DNA from: Paracoccus pantotrophus
GTDB lineage: Bacteria; Pseudomonadota; Alphaproteobacteria; Rhodobacterales; Rhodobacteraceae
NCBI RefSeq assembly: GCF_008824185.1
Contig: NZ_CP044423.1
Span: forward strand, 757,501 to 821,500
Length of the DNA stretch: 64,000 bases
Direction: 5' to 3'
Shown here: piece by piece, positions 33,608-41,232 of the stretch
Layout: each line of letters opens with the position of its first letter
Position numbering within the stretch: position 1 is the stretch's first letter
Translations under genes and position numbers: made by a program
Notes under the pieces: model-generated
Databases searched by the model: none
Seen by the model: only the letters and a program-made list of their open reading frames with translations
What the model was told of the DNA's origin: nothing

Positions 33608-34060
33608 ATGGCAAAACCGATTACCGAGAAGTTCGAGCAGATGACGCTCGAGGTCGCCACCGACGAGGCTGGCACCACCTGGACCAAGATCTGCGGCCTG
33701 GTGGGCGTCACAATCACGCGCTCGGCGACATTCGACACCAGCGAGGTTCCGGCAGATTGCGACGATGAATCTCTGCCCCTCGATCAGGAGCGGGCGCTTC
33801 GCTCGCTGCAGGTGTCGGTTTCTGCCGACGGTGTCTGGGCGCAGCAGTCCCACGAGATGATGCTGGACTGGTTCTACGGCGGCCAGAGCAAGCTCATCCG
33901 GCTCGGCAACCAGAATGCCGCGGTTGGCGATACGCAGTACGAACGGGGCCCGGCGGTCATGACCACGCTGACCAACCAGCGAACCAAGGGCCAGAAGGTC
34001 ACGGCATCGATCGCGCTGGAATTCGATGGCACGCCGACCCGCCTGCCGAGGGCTGCTTGA
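33608..34060 (+). CDS. Major tail tube protein
   Basis: 150 residues with a beta-sandwich pattern. The stretch ICGLVGVTITRSATFDTSEV and a C-terminal EFDGTPTRLP are typical of siphovirus tail tube subunits in this location. Stacked hexamers build the tube. It begins after the hairpin at 33570. Confidence 0.85.
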   Translation: MAKPITEKFEQMTLEVATDEAGTTWTKICGLVGVTITRSATFDTSEVPADCDDESLPLDQERALRSLQVSVSADGVWAQQSHEMMLDWFYGGQSKLIRLGNQNAAVGDTQYERGPAVMTTLTNQRTKGQKVTASIALEFDGTPTRLPRAA

Positions 34061-34452
34061 TGGCGCGCGTCGTCATGCGATGGGCGGGCGGCGAACACGC
34101 TGTCCGCCTCGGCATCGCCGAGGCCGAGGTGATCCAGCAGCACACCGATTGCGGTCCCGAGTTTCTGCTGAACCGCATCAGCCTTGGGCAATGGGAACTG
34201 CCTCATCTGATGGAGGTGATCCGCAACGGGCTGATCGGTGGCGGCATGGACGAGGTCGATGCCAAGCGGCTAGTAGACCGGGTCGTGGCGCAGCAGCCGT
34301 GGATCGCGCTGAAGCGGCCCGCGATGGAGATCCTGTCCCTCGCCCTTTACGGCCCGCCGGATGATCCGGTGGGGGAGGGTTTGCCGGCGGGCGATCAGAC
34401 GCAGGAACCCTCCCTCGCGGAAAGTGGAAGTTCAGCACCTATTACGGGTTAG
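34057..34452 (+). CDS. Tail assembly chaperone gpG-like (GTA_TIM type)
   Basis: 131 residues. The first 90 (VVMRWAGGEHAVRLGIAEAE...LLNRISLGQWELPHLMEVIR) match the small gene-transfer-agent family protein found between tail tube and tape measure. A Pro/Gly-rich tail follows. In siphoviruses this gene usually pairs with a second chaperone made by a -1 frameshift; that second frame is present here (34365-34622). Confidence 0.8.
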   Translation: MMARVVMRWAGGEHAVRLGIAEAEVIQQHTDCGPEFLLNRISLGQWELPHLMEVIRNGLIGGGMDEVDAKRLVDRVVAQQPWIALKRPAMEILSLALYGPPDDPVGEGLPAGDQTQEPSLAESGSSAPITG

Positions 34453-34622
34453 GTGCGGTGCTGGGGTTCAGCCCTCGTCAGGTGGGCGAGATGACCCCTT
34501 GGCAGTTCCGCGCCTGCCTTGATGGCTATGGCCGGGCCCATGGCTGGAAAACGAACGGGGACGGTGCGGCAGACGCACTGTCCGACGCCGATCTCAAGGA
34601 AATGGGCATTGTGGGCTTCTGA
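34365..34622 (+). CDS. gpT-like frameshift extension of the tail assembly chaperone
   Basis: In the -1 frame, an open stretch of 85 codons from 34365 ends at 34622. Its conserved part (from about 34428: FSTYYGLGAVLGFSPRQV, then GEMTPWQFRACLDGY) looks like the small C-terminal chaperone domain. It has no ATG with a ribosome site before the domain. A run GGGGG (34371-34375) lets a Gly tRNA slip back one base in register, a candidate slippery site. The stop overlaps the tape-measure ATG. Confidence 0.6.
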   Translation, partial: SGGGGFAGGRSDAGTLPRGKWKFSTYYGLGAVLGFSPRQVGEMTPWQFRACLDGYGRAHGWKTNGDGAADALSDADLKEMGIVGF

Positions 34623-37516
34623 TGGCTGAAGAACCGGATCTGATCATATCGGCGGGCTTTTCGGACGCCCAGCTTGTCGCCGAATCCAACAAGGTCGTCG
34701 CCGAGTTCCGCAAACGCGGCGAAGAGGCGCAGAAGGCGTTCCAGGACGCCCAGGGCCGGGTGACCGATACCCAGGCCGCGCGGGCACATGCCCGTGACCT
34801 CGATCGTCTCGCCCGGCAGTACGATCCGGTCTATCGCGCCGCCAAGCGTTATGAGGAAGAGGTCAAGCGCCTGGATCGCGCCCTCGATGTCGGTGCGATC
34901 AGCCAGCAGCGCTATACGTCCGAGGTCGCCAAGGCCGCCCGGCAGATGCACCAAGCCGGCGAGACCATGCAGGACACCGCGCGCAAAGGCCAGCAGATGG
35001 GCACCGGATGGCAGAACCTCGGCTGGCAAGTTGGGGATTTTGCCACACAGGTAGGCGCTGGCACCAGCGCGGCTCAGGCATTGGGTCAACAGCTTCCCCA
35101 GCTTCTTGGCGGTTTCGGCACCCTGGGCGCGCTGATGGGTGCTGGCGCGGCCATCGCCATCCCTCTCGGCGCGGCCCTGCTGAAGGTGGCGATGGACACC
35201 GAGACGCTGGACGAAAAGCTCGACGGCCTGGAGAAGACCACTGGCGCCTATCTCGATGCGGTCGAGGCGGCCGAAACCCCGTTGGAACAACTCCGCCTGC
35301 AATATGGCGATCTGGCAGATGAGATTGCCAGGGTGAACGAGCTTACCGCAACCCTGACATCTGTGCAGGCACGCGCCGATCTGCTGGGATCGGCCAGGAC
35401 GTTTGCTGGCACGGTGTTCCCCGGCGAGGCTGTGTCTCGTGCCCCCGGGCTCTCGGATGCTGAATGGTCCGCCGTTCAGGAGGCGCAGGCCCGGAAACTC
35501 GCCCGGGCAACCGGTGCCAGCGTCGAGCAGGTCGGGCTGCTGCAAATGGCCATGCGCAGGCTCGAGACCAGCAACAGCATCGAGGTTGTGCAGAAGGATG
35601 CAGAGAATTTCCGTGACGTGCTGATCCAGATTTCAGGGAGCGCCGAGGCGGCGGCGCAAAAGTTCCCCGAGCAGATGGGGACGCTGAACACGCTGATCAC
35701 CTCGGCTGCCGATCAGCTTGCGGCAGCGGACCGCCAACGACGCGAGGCACAGCAGGATCTTCTGGAAACCTATGATGCGAATACGCAGAAGCTGAAGAAG
35801 CTGGCCGATGAGCGGCGCCTTGCCGAGGAAAGCCAGACCGAGGCGGTGAAGGCAGGGAAGGAGGATCAGGCAGAGGCTTATGGCCGCGTGATCAAGGCCA
35901 TCGACAAGGAAGTTCAGGCGGTCCGGCAGTCCATTGCCGAGATGGACGGCACCTTCGAGGCCAGCGTCAAGCGGATGCAGGAGCTGGCCGGCGGCCTCGG
36001 CGGTACGATCAATGACGCCATCAAGCAGTGGACGGGGCTCAATCTCCGCGAATGGGGGCAGGCCGGGACCGCTGCGAACAAGGGCATCCTCGACCTGATC
36101 GCGCAGCGGGAAAGCCGCGGCGATTACAATGCCACGCTCGACGACGGGCGTTGGACCGGCGGCGCGCGCAATCTGGTCAACATGACGCTGCGAGAGATCC
36201 GCGCCCTGCAGGAGTCGATGAAGACGCCGGAAAACCGGGCGCTCTATGGCAATGGTGCCGGATCGTCGGCCTTGGGCCGGTATCAGATCGTCGGCTCAAC
36301 CCTCGATGACCTGATGAAACGGCTCAAGCTGACCGGCGACGAGCTGTTCACGCCCGAGTTGCAGGACCGGCTGGCGATGGAGCTGCTGCGCCAGATCAAG
36401 CCTGGCGATGTGGATGGTATCCGCAAGGTTTGGGCGGGCCTGGAAAATGTGCCTGCGCCGCTCATCCAGCAGGCTTGGGGCCAGCAGTCCATTTCTCGGG
36501 TTGATCCGGAGGTGCAGAAGGACCTCGACAAGGAAATCAAGGATCGTGAGCGTCTCGCCGAACAGGCCAGGCGATATGGCGAGCAACTGGCGCAGAACCT
36601 CCTGACCGAGAAGGAAACGGCACGGCTGGCGTCCGAACAGGCAGATCAGATCGCCGCGATCAAGGCGTCCGGCATGGACGAAGAGGCGCAGGCGCGTGCC
36701 ATCGCTGCCGTGACGGCCGAAACGGAACGCCAGCGGGTTGTCATGACCCTCCTGGCGGAGGCCAAGCGCCGCAATGTCGATCTCGATGCTCTGCTTGCCG
36801 ATGGGTCGATGACCTACAAGGAGGCCATCGAGGCCTTGGGCGAGGCGAAGAAGGCCGACATCATCGCCACCAACGAGCGTGCGATTGCTGAAGGCAAGGC
36901 GGCTGAAGCCCAGCAGATGATGGCGGATACGCAGCAGCAGGTGAAACAGGGGCTGCTGGATTCGGTCCTGGCCGGCGAGAGCTTCGCCGACGTGCTCGCC
37001 AATGTCGGCAAGATGTTCGCGCGTGCCGCGCTCGAGGCCGCGCTGTTCAACGAGGGCGCCTGGTCCTCGGCCGGTGGCGGCAAGGGGCTGCTCGGCGGCA
37101 TCGTGGGCGCGATTTTCAGCGGCTGGTCATCAGGCGGCTATACCGGCCCCGGCGGCAAGCACGAGCCGGCCGGCATCGTACACAAGGGCGAGGTGGTCTG
37201 GTCGCAGGACGATGTGCGTCGTGCCGGGGGCGTTGGCGTTGTCGAAGCCATGCGCCGCGGCTCGCGTCTTCCCGGGCTTGCTGACGGCGGGGTGGCCGCA
37301 ATGCCCATGATGCGGCTCCCGCAGATCCCCATCGGCGCTGCGGCGCCGCGGGGCACGGCCGTCAATGCCACCTTCGCGCCGAACATCAGCATCGCGCCCG
37401 GCGTCACCCAGGCCGAGCTGGGGATGACAATGGCTGCCGCTCGGCAGGAATACGAGAGGAATTTCCTGCCCATGCTGCAAAAGCACCTGCCCAGCTATAA
37501 CGAGCGGTACGCCTGA
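34622..37516 (+). CDS. Tape measure protein with lysozyme-like domain
   Basis: 964 residues, which sets a long flexible tail. The N-terminal 150 are charged coiled coil, a hydrophobic hairpin lies near 170-195 (LGALMGAGAAIAIPLGAALL), and a further coiled coil follows. A peptidoglycan-cleaving SLT/lysozyme-like domain occupies about 490-620: IAQRESRGDYNA, the GRYQI substrate motif and NRALYGNG. The C-terminal part is Gly/Ala-rich and ends with GYTGPGGKHEPAG tail-tip motifs. It likely guides tail length and locally opens the cell wall. Confidence 0.93.
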   Translation: MAEEPDLIISAGFSDAQLVAESNKVVAEFRKRGEEAQKAFQDAQGRVTDTQAARAHARDLDRLARQYDPVYRAAKRYEEEVKRLDRALDVGAISQQRYTSEVAKAARQMHQAGETMQDTARKGQQMGTGWQNLGWQVGDFATQVGAGTSAAQALGQQLPQLLGGFGTLGALMGAGAAIAIPLGAALLKVAMDTETLDEKLDGLEKTTGAYLDAVEAAETPLEQLRLQYGDLADEIARVNELTATLTSVQARADLLGSARTFAGTVFPGEAVSRAPGLSDAEWSAVQEAQARKLARATGASVEQVGLLQMAMRRLETSNSIEVVQKDAENFRDVLIQISGSAEAAAQKFPEQMGTLNTLITSAADQLAAADRQRREAQQDLLETYDANTQKLKKLADERRLAEESQTEAVKAGKEDQAEAYGRVIKAIDKEVQAVRQSIAEMDGTFEASVKRMQELAGGLGGTINDAIKQWTGLNLREWGQAGTAANKGILDLIAQRESRGDYNATLDDGRWTGGARNLVNMTLREIRALQESMKTPENRALYGNGAGSSALGRYQIVGSTLDDLMKRLKLTGDELFTPELQDRLAMELLRQIKPGDVDGIRKVWAGLENVPAPLIQQAWGQQSISRVDPEVQKDLDKEIKDRERLAEQARRYGEQLAQNLLTEKETARLASEQADQIAAIKASGMDEEAQARAIAAVTAETERQRVVMTLLAEAKRRNVDLDALLADGSMTYKEAIEALGEAKKADIIATNERAIAEGKAAEAQQMMADTQQQVKQGLLDSVLAGESFADVLANVGKMFARAALEAALFNEGAWSSAGGGKGLLGGIVGAIFSGWSSGGYTGPGGKHEPAGIVHKGEVVWSQDDVRRAGGVGVVEAMRRGSRLPGLADGGVAAMPMMRLPQIPIGAAAPRGTAVNATFAPNISIAPGVTQAELGMTMAAARQEYERNFLPMLQKHLPSYNERYA

Positions 37517-38196
37517 TGCCCGAAGTGATCGCCTGGCCGTGCAGCCTGACCCGGCCGATGGATGTCAGCTATTTCATCCAGTGGACCTCGCGCGACGCCG
37601 GTGCCAATCTGGCCGGCGTTGCGCAGGTTCTCGCGCCGGGCATGGGCGCCTGGCGGGTGGATATCACCATCCCGCGGGATTTCGACGGAACCAGGGTCAA
37701 GGAGCTGGAGGCCTTGGTCTCGGAAATGCGCGGCCGCTACAACGTGGCGAACCTCTGCATCTGCGATCCCTACAAATATGGCCCGCGCGTGAGCCCCGTG
37801 CAGACCCCGTTCAGCGATGGAACATGGTTCAGCGACGGCACAGGTTTCACCGACCCGGCGGCGGGCATGCAACCGCTGCTGACCTCGGCCGCGGTCGCGG
37901 CCGGGGACAATGAGCTTTATGTGGACCTGACCAACCCGGTGCGGCCCTCCCTGCGCATCGGCGACATGTTCTCGGTCAATGGCTTCCTCTACCGGGTTGT
38001 GCGACGCAATTCTGCCGGATGGGTAAAGTTCGAGCCGTCCGCCCGGCGCCCCATTGCTGCGGGAACCGCCCTGACCACCAATCCGCCGCGCTTCTTCGGC
38101 CGCTTTGTCGACGACATGCAGGGCCAGCGCACCCGTGAGATGCTCAAATGGGGCCAGAGCATCACCATTTCCTTCATCGAGGCGTTCGACAGATGA
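37516..38196 (+). CDS. Distal tail-module protein
   Basis: 226 residues, beta-rich, with YFIQWTSRDAGANLAG and a WRVDITIPRDFDG strand pair. It resembles the minor tail or DIT-like proteins that follow tape measure genes in this phage group and would form the tail-end platform. Its stop overlaps the next gene. Confidence 0.7.
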   Translation: MPEVIAWPCSLTRPMDVSYFIQWTSRDAGANLAGVAQVLAPGMGAWRVDITIPRDFDGTRVKELEALVSEMRGRYNVANLCICDPYKYGPRVSPVQTPFSDGTWFSDGTGFTDPAAGMQPLLTSAAVAAGDNELYVDLTNPVRPSLRIGDMFSVNGFLYRVVRRNSAGWVKFEPSARRPIAAGTALTTNPPRFFGRFVDDMQGQRTREMLKWGQSITISFIEAFDR

Positions 38197-38759
38197 GCCC
38201 AGAGCTTGCCGCTTTCCTCGAAAGCGACCCCGAGGTGGTGCCGCTGGTCCGACTGTTCCATCTCAATTTCGGGTCGGTGCAGTATTACCTTAACGAAACC
38301 GAGGTGCCGCTGACCTTTGCCGGCCAGATCTGGCAGCCCTCGATGGGCTGGATCGGCGCCGACCCGCTCAGCCTGTCTGCCAACCCCTTCGATGCCAACC
38401 CGGCCTATTACACGGTCTGGAACGTCGGCAACAAGGAGGGCGAGGATCTGGCCTATGAGGCGCTGAACAACCCGGCGTCCTGGTCGGACAAGCTGGTCCG
38501 GCAGCTTTGGGCGGTGCGTGGCTTCCCGAGCGACGCCATCGTGATGCATGCCGGTCGGATCGTCGATGTGAAGCCGCGCGAGAATGCCGGGCTGGCCGAG
38601 ATCCGCGTCCGCGCCGAAACCATCGCCGCGGCCCGGAACTACACGCCGCTCGGCGAATATACCGACCGCGACCAGCAGCGCCGTCATCCGGGCGACCTCG
38701 GATGTCAGTATGCGGCCTCGCTGGTCGGCAAGAAGATCAAGGGATGGCTGATCGGCTAG
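38193..38759 (+). CDS. Tail protein (DUF1833/DUF2163-like)
   Basis: 188 residues from the ATG at 38193. The VPLTFAGQIWQPSMGW start, an immunoglobulin-like middle, and the C-terminal RRHPGDLGCQYAASLVGKK match small baseplate-hub proteins next to NlpC/P60-like genes. The gene overlaps its neighbours on both sides. Confidence 0.75.
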   Translation: MSPELAAFLESDPEVVPLVRLFHLNFGSVQYYLNETEVPLTFAGQIWQPSMGWIGADPLSLSANPFDANPAYYTVWNVGNKEGEDLAYEALNNPASWSDKLVRQLWAVRGFPSDAIVMHAGRIVDVKPRENAGLAEIRVRAETIAAARNYTPLGEYTDRDQQRRHPGDLGCQYAASLVGKKIKGWLIG

Positions 38760-39115
38760 CGGCCTTTGTCGAGGCCACCGCCGCGCGGCCCTGGGACTGG
38801 GCCGCCGAGAACTGCACCTTCTGGGTCGCGGATTGGGGGCTGGTGCGCTGGGGCATGGATTTCGCGGCCCGGTATCGCGGCAGGTGCCGCAGCGAGGAGG
38901 ATTCCGACGCGCTGGTGGGTGGTGATTTGGTCGCGCTGGTCAGCCCGGAAATCCCGCTGCCGCGCAAGGATGCCCCAGCCGAGGGCGATATCGGCGTGAT
39001 CGAGTTTCGGGGCCGTCAGGTCTCGGCCATCTGGTCCGGCAGCCACTGGCTGATCAGGACGCCCCGCGGCATCGCCATGGTGCGCGCCAGGGCAATCGCA
39101 ATCTGGGGTGATTGA
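38744..39115 (+). CDS. DUF6950/NlpC-P60-like tail protein
   Basis: 123 residues from the ATG at 38744, preceded by AGAAGATCAAGGG. The DWAAENCTFWVADW segment holds the Cys expected of papain-like NlpC/P60 folds, and a distal GSHWLIRT provides the likely His. Such proteins sit at the tail tip and cleave peptidoglycan peptides, though some are inactive assembly factors. Confidence 0.75.
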   Translation: MADRLAAFVEATAARPWDWAAENCTFWVADWGLVRWGMDFAARYRGRCRSEEDSDALVGGDLVALVSPEIPLPRKDAPAEGDIGVIEFRGRQVSAIWSGSHWLIRTPRGIAMVRARAIAIWGD

Positions 39116-41170
39116 ATGCCAGCAGTAGGAGGATGGCTCGCTGCCGTCTGGACGGGAGCCAGCGCGGCCGGCGCCGTGGGTGCGGCCCTGCTGAAGTTCG
39201 CGGTTGGCGTCGCGATCAACATGGCCGTCGCCAAGATCATGGCTCCGAAAGGGCCTCGACCGCAAGAGTTGCAAACCGAGTTGCGGTCCAGCAATGCGCA
39301 GCGCATCCGGCATCTCGGCCGCGTCCGGTCCAGCGGCGCGGTCATGTTCTGGGACTGGGCCTATGTCGGCGGTGAACGCCGCCTGTTCAAGCTGCTCGCG
39401 GTAGCCCAAGGCGGGATGAGCAATGTCCAGCAATGGTATCTGGACGGCGAGCCCGTCGAGGTCGATGCCAACGGCTATGTCACCACGGCACCGTGGAACA
39501 AGGGCAATATCCGTCTCCGCTGGCGGAAAGGCATCCAGGGCGATCAATGGGACGGCGGCGACTATGCCGACCTTCGCGCAGCCTTCCCCTCGCAATGGAC
39601 CGAGGCGCATCGCCTGCGCGGCGTCGGCACGATCCTGGCCACCTTCGATGCGGTGGGCGGCGAGGATATCGCCGAGGTTTATTCCGGCGGCGAGCCAGAG
39701 GTCTCGGCGCTGATCGATGGGGCAGGTGCCTATTGGGTTCTGGATGGCTCGACCGTCAATGGCCGCAATCCAGCAGTGCACCTGTCCGATATCCTGACCA
39801 ACCCGGTCTATGGCGCTTTGGCTCCAGCCGACATCGATGTGAGTCTGCTCGCCATCGCCCGAACCGATTGCAGTGCCTTGGTCCCGACGGATGGCGGCAC
39901 GCGCAGCCGCTACCAGTCCGGCATCAGCTACGCGCTGTCCGATCCGATCAAGGATACGGCGCAGAAGCTCCTGGATGCCATGGGCGGCCGGGCTTGGATC
40001 ACGCCGGAAGGCAAGCTCGCCGTCGAAGCGGGCGTCTGGCGGGCGCCGAGCATCACCATCGAGGAGCGCCATATCGTCGAAATGGAATATGGAGCCGGGA
40101 CCGAGCGCATCAACCGGGTGACGACCCTGGTGCCGACCTATGTCGCGCCGCAGGTGCGGTGGCGGGAAACCACGGCCGATCCCGTCGACGATGCCGATGC
40201 GATCGCGCGTTGGGGCGAGGGACAGCCAAAAAGCGTGGATCTGCTGGCGGTGCAACATCACGGTCAGGCCGCTCATGTCTGCAAGCAAATGCTGGCACGG
40301 ATGAACCCGGATCGTCGCATGTCCATCAAGTTGAGGGCTTTTGGCCTGCGGCTGATCGGAGAGCGCGTGGTGGCCGTCAACCTGCCGCGGCTGGGCCTGG
40401 CATCGGTGCCGTTCTGGATCGACGGCCTGGCCTTCGACGGGAGCAATATCACGGTCGATCTGATCGAGGCCGAGCCAGCGTCATTCGATTGGACGGCGAG
40501 CGAGGAGGGGGAACCGCCGGCCATCCTCACCGATATAGACCGGGGCGTCGCGACGCGAGATGTGGCGATTTCCGGCGTGACCCTGATTACCGACGACGGG
40601 CCGGTTTATATCCGGATCGAGGGAACGCTTGCGGCGCAACGCGGTGATCGGCTGATCGCGCAATATCGTCGGACGGGGAGCCTGGTGTCCTGGACCGACA
40701 TGATCAGCGAGGGCACGTCCGGAAACGGGTTTTCGTTCAGGACGATGCCACTGGGCGACCTGTCCGAATACGATTTCCGGGTCTTCTTCGGCCGCTACAG
40801 CAACGGGTCCAGTGGCCGCGAGCTGCAGATGCTGTCCGTCCCGGTTGTCGTGACCGGGGTTGACGTCGTGACCAACGGTAACCCGCCGGATGAGCCTGTC
40901 GTCATATCCGCCAGCGGCAGCGCGGGAGACAACCTGATCGTCACCTTCAGGGTAGACCTCGGCGCGAACTACCACCGCACCGGGCTTTATCGCGCCGCGT
41001 CCGGGGCGCCCTTCGGCTCCGCAACGCTGGTCAAATGGTCCTTCGACCAGTCTTCGCAGGTGACGATGACGGCCTCCATTCCGCCTTCCGGTGCGCGGTT
41101 CTGGCTGCGCTCCGAAAACGAATCCCAGGTCGCGTCCGACCCGGTCGAAGTCGGCAACTATCCCGCCTGA
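39116..41170 (+). CDS. Tail tip/host-specificity protein (gpJ-like)
   Basis: 684 residues. The N-terminal helical AVGAALLKFAVGVAINMAVAK segment, followed by a WDWAYVGGERRLFK hub fold and beta domains, resembles the phage tail tip attachment protein. ILTNPVYGALAPADIDVSLLA and the RINRVTTLVP region are recognisable tip-protein features. C-terminal fibronectin-like strands finish it. Confidence 0.8.
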   Translation: MPAVGGWLAAVWTGASAAGAVGAALLKFAVGVAINMAVAKIMAPKGPRPQELQTELRSSNAQRIRHLGRVRSSGAVMFWDWAYVGGERRLFKLLAVAQGGMSNVQQWYLDGEPVEVDANGYVTTAPWNKGNIRLRWRKGIQGDQWDGGDYADLRAAFPSQWTEAHRLRGVGTILATFDAVGGEDIAEVYSGGEPEVSALIDGAGAYWVLDGSTVNGRNPAVHLSDILTNPVYGALAPADIDVSLLAIARTDCSALVPTDGGTRSRYQSGISYALSDPIKDTAQKLLDAMGGRAWITPEGKLAVEAGVWRAPSITIEERHIVEMEYGAGTERINRVTTLVPTYVAPQVRWRETTADPVDDADAIARWGEGQPKSVDLLAVQHHGQAAHVCKQMLARMNPDRRMSIKLRAFGLRLIGERVVAVNLPRLGLASVPFWIDGLAFDGSNITVDLIEAEPASFDWTASEEGEPPAILTDIDRGVATRDVAISGVTLITDDGPVYIRIEGTLAAQRGDRLIAQYRRTGSLVSWTDMISEGTSGNGFSFRTMPLGDLSEYDFRVFFGRYSNGSSGRELQMLSVPVVVTGVDVVTNGNPPDEPVVISASGSAGDNLIVTFRVDLGANYHRTGLYRAASGAPFGSATLVKWSFDQSSQVTMTASIPPSGARFWLRSENESQVASDPVEVGNYPA

Positions 41171-41194
41171 TCAAGCGCAAATCCAGCAAACAGC

Positions 41195-41217
41195 AGCGGT
41201 CCTCTGGGGCCGCTTTT
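41195..41217 (+). terminator. Hairpin before the tail-fibre gene
   Basis: AGCGGTCC (41195-41202) pairs with GGGCCGCT (41207-41214), loop TCTG, then TTTT. As at 33570 and 47852, the T run leads directly into the next gene's ribosome site (GTGAGG). Confidence 0.65.
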
Positions 41218-41232
41218 CCATGTGAGGCATGC

